A DNA stretch of 6,136 bases from Merdiplasma sp905207905 (GCA_902475025.1 CABRXX010000101.1:1-6136), one strand, 5' to 3'. Positions 1 to 5,773 are shown, numbered from the stretch's first letter. Numbers and translations are program-made. Notes: generated from the letters alone by a model not told the origin.

Positions 1-2
1 GC

Positions 3-806
3 GGCAAAAGGCTGCAGGCGGCCAGGCGGGGCGCACAGACAGAGACATCGAAAGAAGGCTTTATTCTGGAATTTTCCCATGTGGGGCTTTGTTATCATGG
101 CGCAGGGGCAGAGTCATTAAGCGATATCAGCTTCCGGGTGAAGGCGGGAGAAACCGTGGGTATCATCGGAGGAACAGGAGCCGGAAAAACCTCCCTGGTG
201 AATCTCGTTGCAAGATTCTATGATGCTACCGCTGGGGAAATTTGTCTGAAGGGAGTGCCTATAGGGGAGTATAGTAAGGAAGCACTCCGGTCCATGATCG
301 GTGTAGTTCCTCAGAAAGCGGTGCTTTTTGCTGGTACTGTGGAAGAAAATCTCCGGTGGGGAAAAAAAGATGCCACTGAAGCGGAGATGAACCGGGCTCT
401 TGCTATCTCTCAGGCCAGGGAGTTTGTGGAAAGCAGGCCGGAAAAATTGAATGCCAGAGTGGAACAGGGGGGAAGAAATCTTTCCGGAGGTCAGAGACAG
501 CGGCTGACCATTGCCAGGGCGCTGGTAAAGCAACCGGAGATTCTGATTTTGGATGACAGCGCTTCTGCTCTGGATTTTGCTACAGATGCCAGACTGCGTC
601 AGGCAATCCGTGGAATGAAACCCGCCCCCACCGTATTTATCGTATCCCAGCGGGCTTCTTCCATCCAGCATGCGGATCAGATTATTGTGCTTGAGGACGG
701 GGCAGCGGCGGGGATCGGCAGCCATGAGCAGCTGCTAAAAGACTGTCCGGTATACCAGGAGATTTATTATTCCCAATTTCCGAAAGAAGGTGGTGTCAAT
801 GCATAA
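3..806 (+). CDS. ABC exporter half-transporter, ATP-binding C-terminal part with degenerate catalytic site (5' end outside window)
   Basis: This is the nucleotide-binding domain of a fused membrane/ATPase half-transporter. The frame is open to the left edge, so the membrane domain lies outside the window; the GTG at 81 is an internal Val codon, not a start. Walker A (GGTGAGKT) is at 168-191, the Q-loop (VVPQ) follows, and the ABC signature LSGGQ is at 480-494. Two catalytic positions are altered: Walker B ends LDDS, with Asp (555-557) where the catalytic Glu is expected, and the switch His is Gln (IVSQR, codon 648-650). This pattern is known from heterodimeric exporters such as TM287/288, in which one ATP site is degenerate. 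The stop overlaps the next half-transporter gene, its evident partner, by 8 bp. The substrate cannot be read from the sequence; drug or lipid export is usual for the family. Confidence 0.95.
   Translation, partial: GKRLQAARRGAQTETSKEGFILEFSHVGLCYHGAGAESLSDISFRVKAGETVGIIGGTGAGKTSLVNLVARFYDATAGEICLKGVPIGEYSKEALRSMIGVVPQKAVLFAGTVEENLRWGKKDATEAEMNRALAISQAREFVESRPEKLNARVEQGGRNLSGGQRQRLTIARALVKQPEILILDDSASALDFATDARLRQAIRGMKPAPTVFIVSQRASSIQHADQIIVLEDGAAAGIGSHEQLLKDCPVYQEIYYSQFPKEGGVNA
785..790 (+). promoter_or_regulatory. Ribosome binding site setting the ATG 799 start of the second ABC gene
   Basis: AGAAGG lies 8 nt before the ATG at 799 and inside the last codons of the upstream gene. A GTG at 790 in the same frame would overlap this site, so 799 is the better start. 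The arrangement implies translational coupling of the two subunits. Confidence 0.7.
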
Positions 807-2565
807 AAGCAATCCAGACAAGCGAAAAAAACAGCTTCAGACGTTAAAAGAAGTGCTGCAGTATATTAAGCAGTACCGGCTGTTTCTGGTCTGTTCCGTT
901 CTTTGTGCAGGCATTTCCGTTGCCCTCTCTTTGTATAACCCGATCCTGATCGGAGAGGCGGTGGATCTGGTGGTTGGCACAGGCGAGGTGGATTTTGCGG
1001 GAGTTTTCCAGATCCTTGTGAAAATGGGAACGCTGGTGGGCATCACCGCAGCAGCGCAGTGGATTATGAATCTTTGCAACAACAAAATCAGCTACAATGT
1101 GATCCGGGACATGCGCCAGGATGCATTTAAAAAGATCCAGATACTGCCCTTTTCCTATATTGACAGCCATCCTTATGGCCAGGTAGTGAGCAAGGTGATC
1201 GCAGATGTGGATCAGTTTTCCGATGGTTTGCTTATGGGATTTACACAGCTGTTTACTGGGGTCCTCACGATACTTGGGACGCTTCTTTTTATGTTTTTTA
1301 TCAATCCGGTTATCACCGCAGTGGTGGTAGTGCTGACCCCTCTTTCTCTTTTGGCCGCTAGTTTTATTGCCTCCCGCACCTATCGGCTCTTTCGGCGCCA
1401 GTCAGAGGCCAGGGGAGAGCAGACCGGGATCATTGATGAGATGATCGGCAATCAGAAGGTAGTAAAGGCTTTTGCCTATGAGGAGGAGGCTCAGAGACGG
1501 TTTGACCAGGTAAATGAACGGCTTCGGGACTGCTCTATGAAAGCTACTTTCTACTCCTCCCTTACGAATCCATGCACCCGGTTTGTCAATTCCCTGGTCT
1601 ATGCTGCCGTGGGAATTTTCGGAGCGGTCATGGCAGCGGGAGGGAAGCTTTCTGTTGGGCAGCTGGTGTCCTTTTTAAGTTATGCCAATCAGTATACCAA
1701 GCCGTTTAATGAAATTTCCGGCGTGGTGACAGAACTGCAGAATGCTTTAGCCTGCGCAGACAGCGTACTTGGACTGGTGAAAGAGAAGCCGGAGGTACCG
1801 GAGGATCCCAATGCCTGGGAGCTTCGGGAGCCCGACGGCACCGCGGAGGCGGATCATGTATGGTTTTCCTACACACCGGAACAACCCCTTATTGAGAATT
1901 TTAATCTGAAGGTGAAGCAAGGACAGCGGATCGCTATTGTAGGGCCCACTGGATGCGGAAAATCAACGGTGATCAATCTTTTGATGCGGTTCTACGATGT
2001 GAAGAATGGCAGTATCCGGGTTTCTGGGAAGGATGTGCGCAGTATGACAAGAAGTTCCCTGCGTTCCAGTTACGGCATGGTGCTTCAGGAAACCTGGCTA
2101 AGGTCCGGTACTATCCGGGAGAACATTGTGATGGGAAAGCCGGAGGCAACAGAGGAGGAGATGATTGCCGCAGCCAAAGCCGCCCATGCCCACAGCTTTA
2201 TTAAGCGTCTGCCTCAGGGGTATGACACGGTGATCTCAGAGGATGGGGGAATTCTTTCTCAGGGGCAAAAGCAGCTGCTTTGTATTACCCGAGTGATGCT
2301 GTGCCTTCCGCCTATGCTGATTCTGGATGAAGCGACTTCTTCCATTGATATCCGTACAGAACAGAAGATCCAAAATGCTTTTGCCAGAATGATGAAAGAT
2401 CGCACCAGTTTTATTGTAGCCCATCGTCTGTCTACCATAAAGGAGGCGGATGTGATTCTGGTGATGCAGGACGGCCATATTATTGAGCAGGGAACTCATG
2501 CGAGCTTGATGGCCCGTCATGGATTCTATGAAAAGCTGTATAACAGCCAGTTTGTAAAATCTTAG
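799..2565 (+). CDS. ABC exporter half-transporter (membrane domain plus canonical ATPase domain)
   Basis: A complete 588-aa type IV (exporter-fold) half-transporter. Six hydrophobic segments lie near residues 27-50, 71-92, 147-168, 169-191, 258-282 and 284-306. The ATPase domain follows from about residue 345. The A-loop Tyr is in WFSY, Walker A is GPTGCGKST (nt 1942-1968), the Q-loop is VLQE, the signature is LSQGQ, Walker B is LILDEA with the catalytic Glu intact, the D-loop is SSID and the H-loop is VAHR. LSQGQ replaces LSGGQ, as is common in the catalytically competent partner of asymmetric exporters. By analogy with TM287/288, I infer that this subunit's Walker A/B pairs with the LSGGQ of the upstream protein to form the active site, while its own LSQGQ faces the degenerate site. 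The length is normal for the family and no frameshift is seen. The substrate is unknown. No convincing terminator follows the stop. Confidence 0.97.
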   Translation: MHKSNPDKRKKQLQTLKEVLQYIKQYRLFLVCSVLCAGISVALSLYNPILIGEAVDLVVGTGEVDFAGVFQILVKMGTLVGITAAAQWIMNLCNNKISYNVIRDMRQDAFKKIQILPFSYIDSHPYGQVVSKVIADVDQFSDGLLMGFTQLFTGVLTILGTLLFMFFINPVITAVVVVLTPLSLLAASFIASRTYRLFRRQSEARGEQTGIIDEMIGNQKVVKAFAYEEEAQRRFDQVNERLRDCSMKATFYSSLTNPCTRFVNSLVYAAVGIFGAVMAAGGKLSVGQLVSFLSYANQYTKPFNEISGVVTELQNALACADSVLGLVKEKPEVPEDPNAWELREPDGTAEADHVWFSYTPEQPLIENFNLKVKQGQRIAIVGPTGCGKSTVINLLMRFYDVKNGSIRVSGKDVRSMTRSSLRSSYGMVLQETWLRSGTIRENIVMGKPEATEEEMIAAAKAAHAHSFIKRLPQGYDTVISEDGGILSQGQKQLLCITRVMLCLPPMLILDEATSSIDIRTEQKIQNAFARMMKDRTSFIVAHRLSTIKEADVILVMQDGHIIEQGTHASLMARHGFYEKLYNSQFVKS

Positions 2566-2601
2566 AGGCTTAAAAGTATCTGCCAGGCTGGGAGGTTGAT
2601 T

Positions 2602-2631
2602 TTGACAAACCGCTGGAAGATGTGCTATGAT
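2602..2631 (+). promoter_or_regulatory. Strong sigma-A type promoter with extended -10
   Basis: A perfect -35 TTGACA (2602-2607) is separated by 18 bp from a -10 TATGAT (2626-2631) that is preceded by TGC, giving an extended -10. Transcription would start near 2637-2639, about 170 nt before the start codon of the lysozyme-domain gene. It probably drives that gene and nrdG independently of the ABC genes. Called from consensus match only. Confidence 0.75.
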
Positions 2632-2636
2632 AGTGC

Positions 2637-2809
2637 CCATAGCAAAGGGCGGATGGCGGCAGAAGGAAACGTGTCAGTACTCATAAGGGCGGAGGCTATG
2701 GTGCGTATAGCAAAGAATGGATGTCAGAAATAGAAAACCGCGGCGCGGAAAAGAGGAGGAAACTCTGGAAATCTGGTTTTCTTCTATAAAAAAATAAGGG
2801 GGAAGGTCT
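2637..2809 (+). promoter_or_regulatory. Long, foldable 5' leader of the lysozyme-domain gene
   Basis: This is the expected untranslated leader downstream of the 2602-2631 promoter. Its first bases, CCATAGC (2637-2643), pair perfectly with GCTATGG (2695-2701), closing a domain of about 65 nt. A second long-range pairing joins AGAAAACC (2732-2739) with GGTTTTCT (2775-2782). A 9-bp direct repeat, ATAGCAAAG, occurs at 2639-2647 and 2706-2714. A 26-codon reading frame (2653-2733, ATG start, TAG stop) lies within it but has a poorly spaced Shine-Dalgarno, so I do not call it a gene. I match the leader to no riboswitch class. The gene's own ribosome binding site (AAGGGGG, 2796-2802) sits just past the second stem. 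Confidence 0.4.
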
Positions 2810-4150
2810 ATGAGAAAAAAACAGTATTGGATAGGAGCGCTGTCGCTGCTTATTTTGGCAGGAGGAGCGTTAGAGGCGCAGAGCATAAAGGCTGCCGAGC
2901 TGTCTTCTGAAAAATTTCAGGCGGCCGGGGTGGGGGATTTGGCTGCAGAGAACCTGACAGGAGATCAATTGTACGCTGAAGCATCGGGAACGGAAGCACT
3001 GACAGCAGAAACGCCGATGACGGAAGTACCTGTTACAGAGGCGCCTGTCACGGAAGTACCTGTTACAGAGGCGCCTGCCACAGAACCACCTGTTACAGAG
3101 GCGCCTGTCACAGAAACACCTGTTACGGAAGCGCCTGCTACAGAAGCTCCTGGGACAGAAGACGGCGCTTCCGGAGAAGAGCCACAGGGAGACGGGCTGC
3201 TGGATACAGAGAATGGAGAGGAGAGCGGTCTGGATGAGGAGAACAGCACCCTTCCTCAGGAGCCTGGAACAGAAGAAAATTTCCCCGGGGAGGAAGCTCC
3301 TCAGGATTCCAATCAGGATGCTTTTGATATGATCATTCTGGAGGATGAGAACGGGATTATGGAGCAGGAGTCCCAGACAGTGCCGGATTCTGGGCAGGCA
3401 GGTATGGGCGCCGAGTTGGGAGATGCTTTGGAGTTGGAGACGGAAAAAGAAGCGGAATCTGAGAAAGAGAAGGATACAAAACTGGATATCGAGATCACTG
3501 TGCTGAAAGAGACTGTGACGAACTGGGGCGAGACATTGTTTGACTTTCAGGCGTACCCGGTGGGGGATTTGTCTGAAAATCAGGCGAAGATCTATCGCTT
3601 TCTCAGGGAGGAGCTGGAGTTGAACAAGGCCGCGGCCAGCGGAGTTTTGGCCAATATTGAGAGTGAGTCTAATTTTTCTACAGTGGCGCTGGGAGATGGA
3701 GGTACCAGTTATGGCCTTTGCCAGTGGCATGCAGGCCGATTTTCCAATCTGGTGAACTGGTGCAGGGGAAACGGATATGATTATCACCTGCTGGAGGGGC
3801 AGCTTGCCTATCTGAAGCAGGAGCTGGAAGGAGGCTACAGAGGAGTACTGGAGTATCTGAGACAGGTTCCGGATACGGCCAGAGGCGCTTATCAGGCCGG
3901 TTACTACTGGTGTATGCACTATGAGATTCCAAGCGATACGGTAAACCGTTCCATTTATCGGGGAAAGGTGGCTATGGAACGTTATTTCCCGGCAGATCTG
4001 GATCTTCTGGGACAGGAGGCTTCTCTGCTTCTGGGAGAGCGGCAGAAAGAAATTTTTGATACTATGATGCTGATCGAAGATCCAGAACAGCAGGTTGCGG
4101 CTGTGGCGGAATTCTTTCTGCACATAGGGACAGACAGTTCCATGGAATAA
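2810..4150 (+). CDS. Secreted protein with TE-P pentapeptide repeats, acidic linker and phage-tail-lysozyme-like domain
   Basis: A 446-aa protein. The N-terminus has a basic n-region (MRKKQ) and a hydrophobic core (residues 8-21), with plausible cleavage near residue 23 or 28; there is no lipobox Cys, so it is secreted rather than a lipoprotein. Residues 70-114 are nine (V/A)TExP pentapeptides, and residues about 115-230 are Glu/Asp-rich and probably disordered. Residues about 256-390 resemble the phage tail lysozyme family (Phage_lysozyme2, lysozyme-like fold). Supporting motifs are ANIESESNF, with Glu286 the likely catalytic acid (codon 3665-3667), then DGGTSYGLCQWH, then LEGQLAYLKQEL. The expected activity is cleavage of peptidoglycan glycan strands outside the membrane. 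No LPXTG, SH3 or LysM anchor is visible; the repeats and linker may serve as a spacer. The remaining 56 residues are unassigned. nrdG follows after 13 bp. The domain call is strong; the biological role is inference. Confidence 0.85.
   Translation: MRKKQYWIGALSLLILAGGALEAQSIKAAELSSEKFQAAGVGDLAAENLTGDQLYAEASGTEALTAETPMTEVPVTEAPVTEVPVTEAPATEPPVTEAPVTETPVTEAPATEAPGTEDGASGEEPQGDGLLDTENGEESGLDEENSTLPQEPGTEENFPGEEAPQDSNQDAFDMIILEDENGIMEQESQTVPDSGQAGMGAELGDALELETEKEAESEKEKDTKLDIEITVLKETVTNWGETLFDFQAYPVGDLSENQAKIYRFLREELELNKAAASGVLANIESESNFSTVALGDGGTSYGLCQWHAGRFSNLVNWCRGNGYDYHLLEGQLAYLKQELEGGYRGVLEYLRQVPDTARGAYQAGYYWCMHYEIPSDTVNRSIYRGKVAMERYFPADLDLLGQEASLLLGERQKEIFDTMMLIEDPEQQVAAVAEFFLHIGTDSSME
3017..3151 (+). 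repeat. In-frame tandem repeat encoding nine (M/V/A)TExP pentapeptides
   Basis: The basic unit is 15 bp (five codons), with a partly preserved 30-bp higher-order period in which GAAGTACC followed by TGTTACAGAGGCGCCTG recurs. It encodes VTEAP, VTEVP, ATEPP, VTETP and similar units. Copies are close enough at DNA level for copy number to change by slippage or recombination without a frameshift. The Thr/Pro-rich product resembles cell-wall spacer repeats of surface proteins. Confidence 0.85.
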
Positions 4151-4163
4151 CGGAGGCAATTAG

Positions 4164-4661
4164 ATGATGATGAATTACCACAATATTACAAAGGACGATA
4201 TGCTCAATGGGGATGGGCTTCGGGTGGTGCTTTGGGTAGCGGGATGTTCTCACTACTGCAGTGAGTGCCAGAATCCGGTGACCTGGGATCCCAATGGAGG
4301 CATTCCATTTGACCAGGCAGCCAGGGAGGAAGTGTTTGCGGAGCTTTCCAAAGATTACATTTCCGGAATTACCTTCAGCGGTGGGGATCCTTTGTACTCC
4401 TCCAATGAGCAGGAGATCACAGAGCTGGCAAAACAGATCCGGGAGAGATTTCACTCAAAGACCATCTGGCTTTATACCGGCTATACCTGGGATGAGATCA
4501 AGAATCGGGAGATTATTCCGTATCTGGATGTGCTGGTAGACGGCAGGTATGTAAAGGAACAAAGAGATACCCTGCTTCACTGGAGAGGCAGCGCCAACCA
4601 GCGGGTGATTGATGTAAAAAAGACACTGGAGCAGGGCAAAGTTGTACTTCACTGCGAATAA
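4164..4661 (+). CDS. nrdG: Anaerobic ribonucleoside-triphosphate reductase activating protein (radical SAM activase)
   Basis: A 165-aa cytoplasmic radical SAM enzyme that installs the glycyl radical on the class III reductase NrdD, allowing dNTP synthesis without oxygen. The cluster-binding motif CX3CX2C is present as C28-SHY-C32-SE-C35. Further family motifs are GD/GLR before it (residues 16-20), SGGDPL (72-77), WLYTGYTWDE (102-111), VLVDGRYV and WRGSANQRVIDV near the C-terminus. The length is typical. Three consecutive ATG codons open the frame (4164, 4167, 4170); 4164 is chosen because GGAGG (4152-4156) lies 7 nt upstream. The usual partner nrdD is not in the window; the upstream neighbour is the secreted lysozyme-domain gene, 13 bp away and probably co-transcribed. 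No canonical terminator follows; an AT-rich stretch leads directly into the inverted-repeat element at 4688. Confidence 0.96.
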   Translation: MMMNYHNITKDDMLNGDGLRVVLWVAGCSHYCSECQNPVTWDPNGGIPFDQAAREEVFAELSKDYISGITFSGGDPLYSSNEQEITELAKQIRERFHSKTIWLYTGYTWDEIKNREIIPYLDVLVDGRYVKEQRDTLLHWRGSANQRVIDVKKTLEQGKVVLHCE

Positions 4662-4687
4662 AAATAAATAAATTAAAAAGGATTATA

Positions 4688-4712
4688 GTATCAGTGTACA
4701 GGGGGCAATACG
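4688..4712 (+). repeat. Left terminal inverted repeat of element copy 1
   Basis: It begins GTATCA, then GTGTACAGGGGGCAATACG. It pairs with 4936-4960 with five mismatches in 25. The inner 19 bp (4694-4712) mismatch only at three alternating purines, which form G-U pairs if transcribed. Confidence 0.8.
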
Positions 4713-4820
4713 CCTCAAGCCATGAGATTTGCTGAATTTTCTGCGTTGTCCTCAATCAGCGTATGTCCAATACGCTTCTATCGTCCGCCTTGCAAATTCA
4801 GCAAATCGCTATGGCTGAGG
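4713..4820 (+). repeat. Hairpin 1 of the element (long imperfect inverted repeat)
   Basis: CCTCA (4713-4717), GCCAT (4719-4723) and GATTTGCTGAATTT (4726-4739) pair perfectly with AAATTCAGCAAATC (4794-4807), ATGGC (4811-4815) and TGAGG (4816-4820). Only one bulged A and a 2x3 internal loop interrupt the stem. An apical hairpin, AGCGTAT / ATACGCT (4758-4776), has loop GTCCA. Confidence 0.85.
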
Positions 4821-4827
4821 TCTTGGA

Positions 4828-4935
4828 GTCAGAAAGAACTAATTTCGCTTCCTGCAAGGCGCTTGAACGATGCGTACTGGACGTACGCAGAGAGAAAGCA
4901 ACACAGACAGGAAACGAAATTAGCTCTTTTCTGAC
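4828..4935 (+). repeat. Hairpin 2 of the element (long imperfect inverted repeat)
   Basis: The arm at 4828-4854 is almost fully complementary to 4908-4935, over about 27 bp with a single extra base and two wobble-type mismatches. The apical hairpin, TGCGTAC / GTACGCA (4871-4889), has loop TGGAC. The layout mirrors hairpin 1 in inverted orientation: GCCTTGCA (4787-4794) against TGCAAGGC (4853-4860). Confidence 0.85.
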
Positions 4936-4960
4936 CGTATTGTCTCTTGTACACGGATGC
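4936..4960 (-). repeat. Right terminal inverted repeat of element copy 1
   Basis: Read on the - strand it begins GCATCC, then GTGTACAAGAGACAATACG. The GCATCC matches the outer end of copy 2 exactly (6076-6081), which supports placing the boundary here rather than at GTGTACA. Confidence 0.8.
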
Positions 4961-4990
4961 TATCAAAAGCTCTGATCCTACTATGCAAAC

Positions 4991-4998
4991 AAAGGAGG
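4991..4998 (+). promoter_or_regulatory. Ribosome binding site that fixes the TTG start of spoVAC
   Basis: AAAGGAGG is a near-perfect Shine-Dalgarno, 9 nt upstream of TTG at 5008. It decides the start against the in-frame ATG at 4957, which lies inside the terminal repeat of the mobile element and has no ribosome binding site. Confidence 0.85.
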
Positions 4999-5007
4999 CG
5001 GATTTTC

Positions 5008-5523
5008 TTGCAGCAACCACAAAATCCCAAAGAATTTTCTAAAACTCAGCAGCTAAACCAGGCTAAAAAACAGGCCCGGGATAAAAAATACAATGACTAC
5101 GTTAAGCAGGTCACACCTACTCACAATCTGTTTCTTAATATGATCAAGGCCTTTCTGGTAGGCGGCCTGATCTGCACCCTTGGCCAGCTCCTTCTGAATT
5201 ATTTTACTTCCAGCGGACTGGACAAGAAGACTGCCGGAAGCTGGTGCTCCCTTCTTTTGATTGCTCTGAGCATCCTTCTCACCGGCCTGAATCTGTATCC
5301 CAAACTGGCAAAATTTGCAGGAGCCGGAACCCTGGTTCCCATCACCGGCTTTGCCAACTCCGTGGCTGCCTCTGCCATTGAATTTCAAAAAGAAGGACAA
5401 GTCTTTGGCATTGGATGTAAAATCTTCACCATTGCCGGTCCGGTGATCCTCTATGGTATCGTCTCCAGCTGGCTGTTAGGTCTGATCTACTGGGTACTAA
5501 AACTCCTTGGAGTCATCGGCTGA
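5008..5523 (+). CDS. spoVAC: Stage V sporulation protein AC (dipicolinate/ion channel subunit of the spore inner membrane)
   Basis: A 171-aa integral membrane protein of the SpoVAC family. SpoVA proteins move Ca-dipicolinate into the developing spore and out at germination; SpoVAC is reported to behave as a mechanosensitive channel. Recognisable motifs are KAFLVGGLICTLGQ (residues 47-60), DKKTAG (72-77), FAGAGTLVPITGFANS (103-118), an AIEFQKEG segment (123-130) and a hydrophobic C-terminal helix. Hydrophobic segments lie near 45-66, 79-97 and 140-170. The hydrophilic, Lys/Gln-rich N-terminus of about 38 residues is slightly longer than in the family's usual protein of about 150 aa. The TTG start is chosen by AAAGGAGG at 4991-4998. 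spoVAD and spoVAE, which normally follow, are absent from the next 600 bp, so the gene looks solitary. I saw no clear sigma-G promoter in the short space after the mobile element. Confidence 0.94.
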   Translation: MQQPQNPKEFSKTQQLNQAKKQARDKKYNDYVKQVTPTHNLFLNMIKAFLVGGLICTLGQLLLNYFTSSGLDKKTAGSWCSLLLIALSILLTGLNLYPKLAKFAGAGTLVPITGFANSVAASAIEFQKEGQVFGIGCKIFTIAGPVILYGIVSSWLLGLIYWVLKLLGVIG

Positions 5524-5613
5524 GTAAGCCTGGAAGAAAGCTGGTTAACTGCCATCTGCTGAACGGCAAGAATTAAATTTACGAAAAAATCTTGACACTA
5601 TCAAGAAATGATG
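5524..5613 (+). other. Short non-coding segment downstream of spoVAC
   Basis: There is no gene here. A TTGACA (5592-5597) lacks a -10 at the right distance, and it forms part of the small palindrome CTTGA / TCAAG (5591-5605) next to an A-run. On the - strand that could be a weak terminator. Confidence 0.4.
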
Positions 5614-5654
5614 CCTCAGTGTGCAAGAGACGTATGATCCCCTGTGCACTGAGG
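5614..5654. repeat. 41-nt palindrome resembling joined terminal repeats of the MITE-like element
   Basis: CCTCAGTGTGCA (5614-5625) pairs over 12 bp, including two wobbles, with TGTGCACTGAGG (5643-5654). The - strand of 5631-5652 matches the left end of the element (4691-4712) at 18 of 22 positions without gaps. The + strand from 5618 carries GTGTGCAAGAGAC, one mismatch from the right-end GTGTACAAGAGAC. It therefore looks like both ends of the element with the interior lost. TA does not flank it. Confidence 0.55.
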
Positions 5655-5667
5655 AAAATGATAACGG

Positions 5668-5696
5668 AAAAACGCCCGGGGATACCGGGCGTTTTT
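5668..5696 (+). terminator. Strong rho-independent terminator, probably bidirectional
   Basis: AAAAACGCCCGG (5668-5679), loop GGATA, then CCGGGCGTTTTT (5685-5696). This is a GC-rich stem with an A-run on one side and a T-run on the other, so it can work in both directions. It probably ends the spoVAC transcript about 145 nt after the stop, or a small RNA that contains the 5614-5654 hairpin. Confidence 0.9.
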
Positions 5697-5732
5697 CGGG
5701 AAAGAGAAAAAATTAAAATGTTTTGAGGGAGT

Positions 5733-5760
5733 ACTTCGCAGCGTGTGGGAGCTGCGAAGT
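5733..5760. repeat. Perfect 10-bp hairpin (first of a tandem pair)
   Basis: ACTTCGCAGC (5733-5742) and GCTGCGAAGT (5751-5760) enclose the loop GTGTGGGA. No T-run follows, so it is not a standard terminator. It could be an RNA stem or a protein-binding operator. Confidence 0.65.
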
Positions 5761-5773
5761 GTGAGTTATGAAA

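Larger units (their letters stand above)
4688..4960 (+). mobile_element. MITE-like non-coding element, complete copy 1 (273 bp, double hairpin, TA-flanked)
   Basis: The element has terminal inverted repeats and no credible coding content. The 25-bp ends (4688-4712 and 4936-4960) match in inverted orientation at 20 of 25 positions, with a shared core of GTGTACA, five purines, then CAATACG. Both ends abut TA on the outside (4686-4687 and 4961-4962), as expected for a TA target duplication of the IS630/Tc1/mariner type. The interior consists of two long hairpins of equal size (4713-4820 and 4828-4935). A second copy begins at 6076, also preceded by TA. I infer a non-autonomous element mobilised in trans; no transposase is in the window. 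A REPIN-like or structured-RNA repeat is an alternative. It lies between nrdG and spoVAC, ending about 30 bp before the spoVAC ribosome binding site. Confidence 0.8.

Noticed and set aside
117..725. 202-codon open frame on the - strand across the first ABC gene
   Set aside because: The + strand has all ABC motifs in order; the - strand translation shows no recognisable domain.
790..798. GTG 790 as start of the second ABC gene
   Set aside because: It overlaps the AGAAGG ribosome binding site; ATG 799 has the right spacing.
2732..2790. Terminator or attenuator between the leader and the lysozyme-domain gene
   Set aside because: The AGAAAACC / GGTTTTCT stem encloses a loop of 35 nt and is followed by A-rich, not T-rich, sequence.
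3017..3151. CRISPR-like regular repeat spacing
   Set aside because: The repeats are contiguous, in-frame codon repeats without unique spacers.
2870..4159. 429-codon open frame on the - strand across the lysozyme-domain gene
   Set aside because: It is antisense to a well-supported gene, has Arg/Cys/Leu-rich low-complexity translation from the repeat and acidic regions, and has no ribosome binding site or family motif.
4722..4975. Two overlapping 70-codon + strand frames inside the MITE-like element
   Set aside because: They run through perfect inverted repeats, lack ribosome binding sites and would encode hairpin-arm sequence; the element is better explained as non-coding.
5592..5638. TTGACA at 5592 as the -35 of a small-RNA promoter
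   Set aside because: The only TATGAT downstream is 35 bp away (5633-5638) and the correctly spaced hexamer is CTCAGT, so no usable promoter.
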